Origin: Limnomonas spitsbergensis
Lineage: Eukaryota; Chlorophyta; Chlorophyceae; Chlamydomonadales
Direction of reading: 5' to 3'
DNA: 64,000 nucleotides
Assembly (NCBI GenBank): GCA_037349105.1
Contig: JAYJMM010000123.1
Coordinates: forward strand, 1,612,001 to 1,676,000
Shown: piece after piece, positions 21,501 to 28,524 of the stretch
Layout: each line of letters opens with the position of its first letter
How positions within the stretch are numbered: position 1 is the first letter of the stretch
Program-made: the position numbers and the translations under genes
The notes under the pieces: generated by a model
What the model was told of the DNA's origin: nothing
Databases searched by the model: none
What the model saw: only the letters and a program-made list of their open reading frames with translations

Positions 21501-24500
21501 GGGCATAGCGGACCGCCAAGAGACGCCGCGGGGGCGTTGGGGAGCATTCAGGGAGACGACCAGCCCAGGCAGCACTCACAGCCCCGACGAAACTACCCTC
21601 AACATGCAGCCAGGCAGCAGGGAGCATTCTTTCTTCACCTCCCTGAGGGGGGGCAACTACGAGGTGGATTGGCCCGAGTCAGACGAGGAGAACAGCTTGG
21701 CAGGACTGCCGCAGCTCCTACAGGACTCAGATTCCGAGGAGGAACCAGCAGCCACAGCAGGGCACACCGCGCCACCAGAGGGGAGGGTGGCAGTGCCCAG
21801 CGAGCATACTGCACCGTCAGCCGGGCATATGCAAGGGGACAGCCAGCAGAGCAGAGCCACAGAAGGGCGGCCAGAGCCTGCAGCAACCCTGGGATTCCAG
21901 GCTGACACCTCACCCAGCTGGAGCAGGGGGCTCAGCGACACCAACAGCGAGGCCAGCAATCCTGATCCTGAGGACCCTGGCGCGCCACGCTTGGCAGCCG
22001 AGGGGGAGCCCGATCACAGGAGTGTAGATCTCAGCAAGGAGCAGTGGGACGACGAGTTACGACAGTTTGTGGCCCAACGGGACAGGCAGCGGCTCGAGGG
22101 CGGGGCACCATGGCCAGTCCCCCAGGGAGGCCCAGAGCCCAGGGGCGGCCGCATCGAGGCCAGCCTGCGTTACAGGCTGAGCATGGTCCCAAACCCCAGC
22201 CCCGACCCCAGGCTGCAGGGACGCAACCAGGCAGCGGAGGAGCTGCGGCAGGCATTCCGCGGCCGATTAAGGGCCCTCAGCGAGGCACAGCCGCCAGAGC
22301 TGGAGGGGGACCCAGGCACAGACGGCGCCGGGACCTCAGGCCAATCCTCTGGGTCCGGCCAAGAGCGCAGGGAGCCGTGCGCAGGGTGCGACCAGGCCCG
22401 TGCAGGCGAACGCTTGATCTGGTGCAGCGCATGCGGAATGGCATGGCATGACCTGTGCATGAGAACACCGCGGACAGGGGCAGCCAGAGTGTGCCAGTTC
22501 TGCATGACCCCCGAGGCCAGGCTGCCAAGCTGCTTGGGATGCGGAGAAAGCATTAGCCCAACAGAACAGCCCAGCAGGCGCTGTTGTCGGTGCCACGCCA
22601 AGGCATGCGGCACCTGCATGGACAAGCCGGGCATAGGAGGTACCCGGCGGGGGGTGTGGGCCTGCTGCGGCTGCAGCGATGCAGTTCCCCCGGCGTGGGG
22701 CCACCACTCCGTCCACAGCGAGCCGTGCGAGCGCTGCGGAAAAAAGGGGCACGACTACCACGCCTGCCCCGCACCACGCCTGCGAGAGGGCAGATGCGCC
22801 ATCTGCTTCCACCAGGGGCACTTAGCCATGGCATGCCCCGAGAGGAACCAGTCGCTGGGTTTCATCAGGCAATGGCAGATGGAGGAGGACTCCAGGCTAG
22901 GGGTGCGATGGTGGTGCAGCGCGCAGGAAGCCTTGCCAGGTGAAAGGGAGGTGGTGTTCAAGGCAGCGCACAGCAGGGCAACCATCTCCGACGTAAGGCA
23001 GGCCATCGAGGAGCGAAGGCAGGACGAGGCCAACCAGGCTAGAAGGGGGGAGCAGCGCCCAGTGCCATTCAGGGAATGGTACAGGGAGACAGCAGACCAG
23101 CCCCTACAGCCGTCCATGCACGCGGTCCAGTACGCCCAGATCCTGTCCATCGGGGCAGAGCTCATCAAGGCCAATGACGAGGGGCGGTGGCCAGAGGCAG
23201 GCGAACCATTGGACAACTGGCCGGTGGAGTGGGGGGTTCCGGAGAGAACCAGCCTATGGAACTACCAGGCCATCCAGCGGACGATGCTCCAGCCCCACCA
23301 GCTGGGCAGACAGCCGCGCAGCGCAGCCAGGAGCAGCAGCAGCGCCAGAGCCCAGACTGTCAGCCCGGAAGGCGCTTACAGATCCGCTGCAGGCTGCACA
23401 GGTCCAACAGCGGCAGAGGGACATCAGACCCCCACCAGCAGGGGCGAAAACAGACCAGCGGACTCCTCCAAGGTCAGGGCCGCAGCAGCGCGAAGGGCAA
23501 GGAACGCCAGGACCCGCGCGCGCCAACGACGCAGGAAAGCAGCGGCAAAAGACGCCAGTAACAGCACAGGGTGCCCATCGCCGCCCACCAGGTTCAGCCA
23601 GGTGGAGCTGGAAATCTCCTGGCGGGAGGGCCCAGAGGACCGGGGCCCGCCAGCAGCGCCGTCACCGGCAGCCCCTGCAGGACCACAGCCCAGCCCCAGA
23701 CAGCAGCCGGCCTGCAAGGGTCTCCTTCCCTGCACAGCGTTCAGGGGCCTTCTAGCTTGCCTGTGCCACCTGGCATTGGTGTGGCTCCTGCTCTCCTGCC
23801 TCCCTGGGGCACAGGCCAGCGGAAGGGGCGTGCGAGGAGGGGGATTCACTGCCGGACAAGGAGCATTCGTCTGCAGCAGGGAGGCAGCTGCCAAGCTGGA
23901 GCCTGGTTGGCTGCGACCCCCAGTGGATATGCCCGTCCCTCGGCCCCCCCGTCCGCAAAGCACCTGGGATCAGGGCACATCCAGCGCAGGGCCACAGGCA
24001 GTAACAGGGGAGCCGCTGGCAGGGGGAGTCATCGACATGTTCCAGCCCGGAGGGGTGGTGCACGCACCCTCCGAGTACGTCAAAACTGAGGAGGGGTGGC
24101 TGCTCGGGAAGCACCCCGACTTTACTGGGGAGCAGCAGGAGCAGCTGGAGCAGAGCCTACGGGACCGTCAGGGGGCGTTCGCCTACTCCATGCTTGAACT
24201 GCCAGGCTACTGCGGTGCACAGGGTGAGTTTACGCTGGCCCTAGAGGACGAGCACAGCTCGTGCTTTCAGAAAGCAAGGGACATGCCACCCCCTAAAGCA
24301 GCCATTTTCAAAGAGAAGTGCCAGCCCATGATAGAGGCAGGCATTATTGTCAGGGTCCCCCAGGGAGGGCCCATCAAGTTTGCGGCCAACTCGGTCGTAG
24401 CGGCCAAGAAGTGTGCCGAGACAGGCGAGTGGTCAGATCACCGCATTGCGCATGACATGAGGAGAATGAACCTCCGCACGGCCAAGCAGGAGTTTGCTAT

Positions 24501-26280
24501 CCCCAGGATGGAAACTATCTTTCAGAACCTGGGCACAGCTAAAGTATTTAGCAAGGTGGACCTGAGGTCAGGATTCATGCAGATCCCGATCAAGGTCGAG
24601 GACCAGCCCAAAACGGCTTTCTGGATGGGCCCAGAACTATGGATGTACACAAAGTTGAACTTTGGACTGCGCAACGGGCCTCCCTTCTTCCAGCGTATGA
24701 TGGAGGAAGAGATAGCCAGGGCGGGCCTGAGCTCCTTCTGTGTGGCCTTCATTGACGACCTGCTGGTGTATAGTGACACACCTGCAGATCACATCAGGCA
24801 TGTCGAGCTCATGCTAGACATGCTCCACGCGGTAGGACTGCGAGTGCATCCTGACAAGTCCCTGTTTGGGTGTGCCACGGTGGAGTACCTAGGCCACAAC
24901 GTCTCGGCCCAAGGCCTCACACCGCACGCAGCCAAAATAGCGGCCGTCATGGCTCTGCCCGAACCCGCATCGGTCAAGAACATTCAGGAGGTCATGGGAT
25001 TCCTTAACTTCTACCGGTGCTACATCCCGGATTTCTCTCGCAAAGCCGCATGCATCAACGCATTGCTTGTCAAGGGGGTCCCGTTTGTGTGGGGTCCCGA
25101 GCAGGCCCAGGCGTTTCAGCTGATCAAAACTGAGATGTGCGAAGGAGGCAGGGTGCTACGCAGACCTGACTACAGCGGAACGGGTCCAGATGGCAAGGGG
25201 CCACCAAGGCCATTCCTGTTGTACACCGACTTCTCTAAACAGGGTATAGGGGCGGTGCTAGGGCAGTGCGACGACAGCGGCAGGGAGTACATGGTAGCCT
25301 GCACTTCCCGTTCCCTGAACAAAAGCGAAAAGAACTACTCGTCATTTCAGGGGGAAATGCTCGCCGCTGTGTACGCTGCCCGGACGTACCGTCATATGCT
25401 CTTTGGGTGCAAGGTGCATTTGGTCACAGACCACGAACCCCTCACCTATCTCATGGATAACCAGACCCTAGTGGGGCAGCACGCACGCTGGGCACTCATG
25501 CTCCAGGAGCTTGACATTACCATTGTCCACCGGTCAGGGGCCTGCCACCAGAACGCAGATATCCCGTCTAGGTCACCCCTCCCGTCATCTGACGACCGCA
25601 CAGGAGCGAGGCTAGACGATGTCGCCCCTGAACCACACACCCCTAGTGGGACCACCTGCGGATCTCAGGTCGCTCTGCTCACAGGCCTAGGCAGGGTAAA
25701 CCAGTGGCACGCAGATCAGGTGGTGCGCCTGGCACAAGAGGGCAGACGAGGCGTGCGCCGCCTGCGGGCCGCTGAGACGGCATGTACAGTGGCCCCGTGC
25801 GGCCAGGCTATCTCCAGCGCAAAGGATGAGGACGATGAGCAGGCACAGCCTGCCAGTACTGCAGAAAGAGCTTTCAATAGCAGGGCCCGGGCCAGGGACC
25901 TGATCAACAATGTGCTGACCGATCTGCCCCGCTCGACTCCGGCCCACCTCCATGCAGGGGTGGATACGGCATGCCTACCGACAGCGGCGGTGTACGCCCT
26001 GGAGCAGAAGGGAGTGGTCCTGTTCGAGCCCTTCGGAGGTATGTGCTCCGGGCTTGAGATGGTGCTTAGAGCTGGCATCCCGGTCATCCAGTATCTGTAT
26101 GCCGACACCAGTGCCACCATGCGAGAGATCGCAGGGGGGAGACTGGTGCAGCTGCACAAGCAATACCCGCTATTGCTCCCAGCGCCTGCTGTCGAGGGGG
26201 CGTTCAGGGCTTTACCCCAGGACGTGTACTCCATTACTGCCCAGCACTTCATACAGGCTGGGGCACAGCAGGGTCGCTAG
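12598..26280 (+). CDS. Element 1 Gag-Pol polyprotein (4,560 codons up to a TAG)
   Basis: Residues 1-740 are disordered (Pro/Gln/Arg-rich). About 740-1,010 is Gag, with SLLTLWI and HMFYEGLP blocks. CCHC knuckle CFQCGSLDHLARDC is at 1,088. A retropepsin-like motif ALMDTACSCHVIT has its Asp at 1,340, with DTA in place of DSG/DTG. A Cys/His cluster is at 1,649 and a second knuckle CYKCGGSGHLAFEC at 2,122. An unrecognised folded stretch lies at about 2,500-2,980. PHD-like and knuckle fingers span 3,261-3,415. RT is at about 3,905-4,110 with FIDDLLVYSD (first Asp 4,053). RNase H starts around YTDFSKQGIGAVLG (Asp 4,211). Methyltransferase motif I LFEPFGGMCSGLE is at 4,475. The frame is Ty3/gypsy by RT and RNase H. 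The TAG at 26,278 lies between methyltransferase motifs I and IV and the same frame stays open afterwards. Confidence 0.85.
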   Translation: MQDAVVDHDRHLHPEAARRSARVRGMEPGNDPMTPINAAVAEEARLIAIGLSDGEYAGTMENKVQGADSTLALDEGMVQVQVTRRGIGRGGIARIPPGPSQEDEQWPVPDDESLDPTSEPPTVRSQTGGVGEGGGPARPPDDLPAEAEREGGKAEPRPDQEPQLEPTVVKGMVQSTMVRMERTRSSEQQSQGESAETTGRPRELQKYSDTQATTMQATRIWQPQADPHAKVVPPDQHGRMQAPTGIPPRPDLHRVKQARPPRIPAEEATEASTYGTPQSRFPASANRPSQETVAEGTSREKEDSGQAHSLYGYFSNPEWTPIPGERRPAVGERAGSISQPGAAEPPGLQPIGWADILQWAGRLWQQVCSKCFVHLSDQARAIKEFQSHHLAEWATKALMGIPHTGQDRATLLAALRRVSRGPAGPEAALAVKAFADKWCNGTAGDLEEPESEQEELEEWEGFEASRPQQDDRREGQWQQQTEGTVPVARQARWESLEASSEPSLRNQRLDVERRPRPSSPAASEQPRATSFQQDPAPRRASRQESHDLLRFVDQHSGQESQVDHIAEFLRGQAAQARGRPERSQGPSQGRRVVQEINPAGPTGGDYQQRQESRDDCLSASEAREYTGGTQPSRHSSYQPSRQAESEGGRSQDPARQPSEGSRPSGRRQSHLSADRRDQRDRRRQSPTRNGGGGSGSDPSMSGSEDTEGRGPGSSRESARRRRERIAQEQAETNIRLQQQMILQLAGGTRFTKIPNIQGNVPVLDMSHPGAVAARQYCQACSSWGSHNRLALSDEPPALAVVAGEIAGSCQSPSAMALLVRSLVDMWTAKPACVGPLVVAIRSAPQGDKASREVERIREAWRAPVEEPTCEVSLLTLWIRVVQREVGKPTSDERAAITGLKLGVKTTLDPGVKPEETVEAFAFRVMSTAELLQISRDAVDHFGRRHSVAHMFYEGLPGAVRVKLTAFIMTVPGYLHMTDEAQVEVLTQQVLLWERFALELGDLAAMDSRQGPGDHQQRSQGEQQAGRGRRDRPSQWEARPRGDGPGVAPYQNSSQPARQESRAKGVTWADQATALTTSTHSAGGAPKACFQCGSLDHLARDCRTPRARDERRPAPLATDITTGQARPPQQPYPPPPRPQGPPVNRTYDRNQGGRPAQRQPQGQAGHGQQSAHLSHLSGPSELAEPDGWHQTVAEMLSESVALLTQVGLAPKPGEYKQAAHNARPRSFRPSSSSEEEEEPLAVEHPSRKGEKRLALRRLADGLCDVRAQVGYINERLTALAHTTMPMGVTPVRGEPGWIGQGRKITISPRLQYFTNDRRDYSQCVGLMVKGKVLVAQKALMDTACSCHVITVNIAEQLVAMGAKLVRTDEKIRTTDNAGADLYGILFIYVVYGYGSPNAIVEKAAVRVVKTPPDAYEHLVGNPEFLKYGGVLEAAGRLTLFPQEGADGLTLPLELISPAGSHQAAAATWAGLDDPAWVPEEWPADWGEVNPDLTPQCAMVTGTGGGPATQTTVAANRVTRLPAAEAPAAAPEGAKPAKAKGARGAGTEAARQQAGQKGTNPAAAPEADPVARTQAHAAPADPDGTRGTGSRPISGDKGGEAGGPSVAARDKDGKAMDLPVAARDKARLAMEQEHTVRQEVRNALRNRDGPCAYCDMRRSHTDQECERRLGELLENEPGREVDTYSRGSCQPGSPVAHTQDTSHSDEGTTDSESELQADRNATRADVVSSLETQVQVLNRAIRVAARQRIASREADIYSFKMEQARAMADGASDREMARWKGECAKWIIEVNDLKRRYKEEYKGTEAAPEPGPQRPCGAQQEDCSGAREARQQQPAADTTVEPQQQDAAPGKEARGGGQGGQEGTPRGKPTEVQEVLSELDDPGLRDYPEDLLQSLRDNRAQPKQGIQPKARASRTPSPRARESGSGPSRNPDSGRAPRSASAAERQPRERSPRRSSHSRERRAPSTEQHQDRRWPGELTERRNGAQQPRARSPNRRPPPPPQGTSSGNQRPRGREALSPDGGGRNRRTRSRSPVTPGNPPNRGSREPEGGSGRRWEGEAPRSPRGERWPQGRARSPIRQSQAHSPGRRSTAEEPGENRMVRWAPLEDSARGRTGRAPPTQKEACYKCGGSGHLAFECNQPQAQPWRPSGGDEGRAPAQDNPGHSRFRQEEPPSGSQQREHLRDLFEAAKDESFEVWAARQAGAPPANFLPGPPEGPRWAGKGAHGCFATTPRGHDPGFNEPDTWFEQEWDDAYLEGQEEQARQPWGLHEGREPEPGLDPEGMATEARNGEVPQQIHHWRVAVEAIATNGLLTMPADAPKSTAHALELLDYLRRMGAPAPQEGWLALLANFLVTLRAREDQGNSESEGSAHRQDPEISGEASGQEGESDDLSQDIYDPPDVLCPGTPEAGAPAAGPRPAASAEGGGSSFTLQAHGATGGVTSRPPAAGSGHRSCRTEHGPTERTWTQEEVPSEREQWWEPEEPQNPDHWGNSDLSAIEDAEDLDAPGPGPGEPWPRHCFVQWYPAGTDMPEVAATAAMITLPGAGADGLCRLQKHWCVPRGEVICVDRQAAMQAVARLVFPMDAVTAGLLAAAIKGHIRPSTAMEEFMSSTWPTPLYANCVSELLGSVVKEGITAAEEQFRTSQEIPDAARAYGMWQHAHDGFMRTPWAENCVMTLARHPCLANQAVCVPTQAAARQAYALAALRDHSGYDGAGILHPGTPRQCPEIVERGQDIAREVMGQAVPWGYEPGDARVAIPVRLAVAHYHEDLEGQWPHPAPRAWIHMHATRDDQPVWFFFKTATQVQSDRFPSVERAEEHAVSTFRGTDPAVWTIMMMALNRTLLPGQMSAAVHNIEIVDELWAPQERADCPTHVSAHCTPAAGATAWQGEQALTLSAFAQGRLQSCLQQWMRVEQAAYYNGVPSILLPHWSAPAATVRLWWQRHPRGAVTLHPLFSGSNHDEALRDLTGLLDRGIADRQETPRGRWGAFRETTSPGSTHSPDETTLNMQPGSREHSFFTSLRGGNYEVDWPESDEENSLAGLPQLLQDSDSEEEPAATAGHTAPPEGRVAVPSEHTAPSAGHMQGDSQQSRATEGRPEPAATLGFQADTSPSWSRGLSDTNSEASNPDPEDPGAPRLAAEGEPDHRSVDLSKEQWDDELRQFVAQRDRQRLEGGAPWPVPQGGPEPRGGRIEASLRYRLSMVPNPSPDPRLQGRNQAAEELRQAFRGRLRALSEAQPPELEGDPGTDGAGTSGQSSGSGQERREPCAGCDQARAGERLIWCSACGMAWHDLCMRTPRTGAARVCQFCMTPEARLPSCLGCGESISPTEQPSRRCCRCHAKACGTCMDKPGIGGTRRGVWACCGCSDAVPPAWGHHSVHSEPCERCGKKGHDYHACPAPRLREGRCAICFHQGHLAMACPERNQSLGFIRQWQMEEDSRLGVRWWCSAQEALPGEREVVFKAAHSRATISDVRQAIEERRQDEANQARRGEQRPVPFREWYRETADQPLQPSMHAVQYAQILSIGAELIKANDEGRWPEAGEPLDNWPVEWGVPERTSLWNYQAIQRTMLQPHQLGRQPRSAARSSSSARAQTVSPEGAYRSAAGCTGPTAAEGHQTPTSRGENRPADSSKVRAAAARRARNARTRARQRRRKAAAKDASNSTGCPSPPTRFSQVELEISWREGPEDRGPPAAPSPAAPAGPQPSPRQQPACKGLLPCTAFRGLLACLCHLALVWLLLSCLPGAQASGRGVRGGGFTAGQGAFVCSREAAAKLEPGWLRPPVDMPVPRPPRPQSTWDQGTSSAGPQAVTGEPLAGGVIDMFQPGGVVHAPSEYVKTEEGWLLGKHPDFTGEQQEQLEQSLRDRQGAFAYSMLELPGYCGAQGEFTLALEDEHSSCFQKARDMPPPKAAIFKEKCQPMIEAGIIVRVPQGGPIKFAANSVVAAKKCAETGEWSDHRIAHDMRRMNLRTAKQEFAIPRMETIFQNLGTAKVFSKVDLRSGFMQIPIKVEDQPKTAFWMGPELWMYTKLNFGLRNGPPFFQRMMEEEIARAGLSSFCVAFIDDLLVYSDTPADHIRHVELMLDMLHAVGLRVHPDKSLFGCATVEYLGHNVSAQGLTPHAAKIAAVMALPEPASVKNIQEVMGFLNFYRCYIPDFSRKAACINALLVKGVPFVWGPEQAQAFQLIKTEMCEGGRVLRRPDYSGTGPDGKGPPRPFLLYTDFSKQGIGAVLGQCDDSGREYMVACTSRSLNKSEKNYSSFQGEMLAAVYAARTYRHMLFGCKVHLVTDHEPLTYLMDNQTLVGQHARWALMLQELDITIVHRSGACHQNADIPSRSPLPSSDDRTGARLDDVAPEPHTPSGTTCGSQVALLTGLGRVNQWHADQVVRLAQEGRRGVRRLRAAETACTVAPCGQAISSAKDEDDEQAQPASTAERAFNSRARARDLINNVLTDLPRSTPAHLHAGVDTACLPTAAVYALEQKGVVLFEPFGGMCSGLEMVLRAGIPVIQYLYADTSATMREIAGGRLVQLHKQYPLLLPAPAVEGAFRALPQDVYSITAQHFIQAGAQQGR
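20100..21540 (+). other. Unrecognised folded domain inside the polyprotein
   Basis: About 480 residues here, from CFVQWYPAGTDMPEV to RGIADRQETPRGRWG, have normal composition with many Trp, Cys and hydrophobic residues. They sit between disordered Pro/Gln-rich stretches. They match no family I recognise: not protease, RT, chromodomain or dUTPase. Possibly a structural or host-derived domain. Confidence 0.4.
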
Positions 26281-27000
26281 TGGTTTATGGTAGCAGGATG
26301 GGAGTGCCATGACTTGTCGGCTGCAGGCAAGGGCAAGGGGCTCGAGGGGGCCAGGAGCAAGTCTTTCTTCCCCCTTATCAAGCTGCTCGGCTCCTTGCAG
26401 ATCCTGCAGAGGGCCAAGCCGCCAGCATACCTGATTGAAAATGTCGCTATGCAGCTAAACCAGAGGAGCGAGAAGGCTAGTGTAGAGGCTTTCGGCGAGG
26501 TGTGCAGGATGCTGGGCAGGCCCTCCCTGTTTGATGCAGCGCAAGTGGGCTCCTATGCCCACCGCACGCGTAACTACTGGGGCAACCTAGCACCAGCTGC
26601 AGACATTGAGTTTGTTATCCAGGCATCGCATAGGCCGCACGACGGTATTGTGGATGACATCCTGGACGAGGGTAGTAGGGCGCAGGTCGTGGCCTGCCCC
26701 GATAACGGCGGGTACCGCATCAATGTGTCTGGGCAACCAAGGAGGGCGCTGCCCTGCCTCATGGCCACCCCCGCATCCTACGCTTTCCGGAACGGGCAGA
26801 GCGGCATGGTTTTCAGGCCCATGGGGGGCCTGCAGGAACCAAATGCAAATGAAAGGGAGAGGGCCATGGGGTACGCAGTGGGGTCCACTTTGCCCCGCCC
26901 AGACTTCCCTGAGGGAGATAGGAGGGCCGCCTTGGGCAGGTGCATGGATGCTTGGGCCCTCGAGGCTTGGCTCACCATAGCCCTCGAGGCGGCCAAGATC
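25950..27000 (+). other. Cytosine-5 DNA methyltransferase domain, DNMT3-like
   Basis: Motifs occur in canonical order. Motif I (SAM binding) is LFEPFGGMCSGLEMVLRAG at 26,020. Motif IV is AGWECHDLSAAGKGKGLEG with the catalytic Cys at 26,305; the usual PPC is WEC. Motif VI is LIENV at 26,434. Motif VIII is HRTRNYWGNL near 26,561. Motifs IX-X are ERERAMGY ... GST ... LGRCMDAW at about 26,850-26,960. RxRxYWGNL resembles the DNMT3 group. It lies between RNase H and integrase. A TAG at 26,278 falls inside the domain. DNMT-bearing retrotransposons are known from dinoflagellates and a charophyte alga (de Mendoza and co-workers, 2018, from memory). Confidence 0.8.
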
Positions 27001-28524
27001 ATCCCTAGGGAGCTGGCCCGCAGGGCTGGCTTACCAGGCCCGGACCGCGACCCGGCTATCGGCATGACCCTGACGTCCACACATTGCGCCCTAGCCAGTG
27101 CAGGCAAAGCATGCTCCGGCGAGGACGAAGCGGCAGCAACATATCGGCAGTGCTTGGGGGAGTCAGCGGCAGCAGACTGGGCGGATGCAGCCCAGGAACC
27201 AGGTGGGCAGTCTGACCCAGACCCAGATCCCGTCCGGGTAGCTGACGACGAAACAGGGGAGGTCGTGGACCCGCCAGGTTGCGCAGCAGGGCCTGCAGCC
27301 CGGGTGGACGTATGGACAGACGTGCCAGTCCTGCACTACCTGCAATCAAAAATGCACCCCCCTGGGGCAGAAGCAGGGGAACAGGCCAGGGTGCAGCGCA
27401 GAGCCGCACCTTTCCAGTGGGAACCAGAGAGGGGGGGCGTGCTGATAAGGGTGATGCCAGACGGACGGCGGTGTGTAGTTCCCAGGCCCGAGGACAGACA
27501 GGCAGTAATCAGGGAAGCTCACGCTAGCACCGGTCACTTCGGCAGCCACCGCACGGCCTTCATGATCCTGCAGCAGCACTGGTGGAGAGGGCTTAGAGCA
27601 GCGGTCAGGAAGGCTGTCCAGGAGTGCGGGGTGTGCGACAGGGCAAGGGCGTCCACGTTCAATCACACGCAGCCAGACCTGCACCCACTCCCTATTGAGG
27701 GTTTATTTTTCCGCTGGGGTGTGGACCTGTGCGGGCCGTTCACTACCACGCCTAGGGGCAACCGGTACGTCATGGTGTGTGTAGAGCACTACTCCAAGTG
27801 GGTGGAGCTTATCCCCATCCCCAGCAAGGCGTCTGACGTGACGGCCTTGGCATTCTTCCAAAACGTGGTTGCACGGTTTGGGGGATGCGCAGAGGTGGTC
27901 ACCGATCAGGGGACAGAGTTCCAGGGAGAGTTCCAAGACATGTTACTCGATTGCTTCATTGACCATCGCACCACTTCCGCCAACCATCCCCAGGCGGATG
28001 GGCTATCCGAACGGGCTGTCCAGACCCTCAAGACGGGCCTGCGCAAGTGCTGCGGGGACGGGAGCAGCGACGACTCGTGGGACAGGATGGTCCCGTGGGT
28101 GGCGCTGGGTTTCCGGTGCTCACCTCAGCAGGCTACGCGCATGGCTCCCTACGAGGTCCTGTACGGGCAGAAGCCAGTGTTCCCCTCCAAGGTCGGGGCA
28201 GACCTGTGGAGTACAGCGCGAGTGGCAACAGTGGAGGAGGCCGCAGACCTGCTCCTCGCCAGGGTGGCCAGGATCAAGGAGGCCCTTCCGGTCGCGGGAG
28301 AGCACCTGAAGATCGCACAGCACCGGGACAAGTTGCGCTACGCCAGGATCCGCGGAGGAGGATATGTACCCTATAGGTCAGGCGGTTCGCCGTTGGGGAT
28401 TACGTGTACGTCCGGTACGCTTCGGAGCGGCGCAGCCTCGACCCCAAAGCCAGGCCGGAAATCCTGCGGGTGCAGAGGCTGGGGGAGACGGGGGCGTTGG
28501 TACTGGAGGGCGCCGATGGCTTGA
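26281..28524 (+). CDS. Element 1 Pol continued: methyltransferase remainder and integrase
   Basis: This is in the same frame as the 12,598 ORF, directly after the TAG. Residues from WFMVAGWECHDLS carry the rest of the methyltransferase. From about 27,510 comes the integrase: HHCC zinc domain (HASTGHFGSHR ... CGVCDRA), then a DDE core with WGVDLCGPF (first Asp near 27,724), VVTDQGTEF (second Asp near 27,903) and HPQADGLSER (Glu near 28,009). These are the standard retroviral/gypsy integrase motifs. True coding leaves this frame at about 28,374. The last about 50 codons (RSGGSPLGITC onward) are out of frame with the C-terminal domain that follows. Confidence 0.85.
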   Translation, partial: WFMVAGWECHDLSAAGKGKGLEGARSKSFFPLIKLLGSLQILQRAKPPAYLIENVAMQLNQRSEKASVEAFGEVCRMLGRPSLFDAAQVGSYAHRTRNYWGNLAPAADIEFVIQASHRPHDGIVDDILDEGSRAQVVACPDNGGYRINVSGQPRRALPCLMATPASYAFRNGQSGMVFRPMGGLQEPNANERERAMGYAVGSTLPRPDFPEGDRRAALGRCMDAWALEAWLTIALEAAKIIPRELARRAGLPGPDRDPAIGMTLTSTHCALASAGKACSGEDEAAATYRQCLGESAAADWADAAQEPGGQSDPDPDPVRVADDETGEVVDPPGCAAGPAARVDVWTDVPVLHYLQSKMHPPGAEAGEQARVQRRAAPFQWEPERGGVLIRVMPDGRRCVVPRPEDRQAVIREAHASTGHFGSHRTAFMILQQHWWRGLRAAVRKAVQECGVCDRARASTFNHTQPDLHPLPIEGLFFRWGVDLCGPFTTTPRGNRYVMVCVEHYSKWVELIPIPSKASDVTALAFFQNVVARFGGCAEVVTDQGTEFQGEFQDMLLDCFIDHRTTSANHPQADGLSERAVQTLKTGLRKCCGDGSSDDSWDRMVPWVALGFRCSPQQATRMAPYEVLYGQKPVFPSKVGADLWSTARVATVEEAADLLLARVARIKEALPVAGEHLKIAQHRDKLRYARIRGGGYVPYRSGGSPLGITCTSGTLRSGAASTPKPGRKSCGCRGWGRRGRWYWRAPMA

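Noticed and set aside
14291..24114. Many 100-430-codon frames opposite or overlapping the polyprotein
   Set aside because: GC-rich sequence opens shadow frames; only the 12,598 frame shows recognisable domains.
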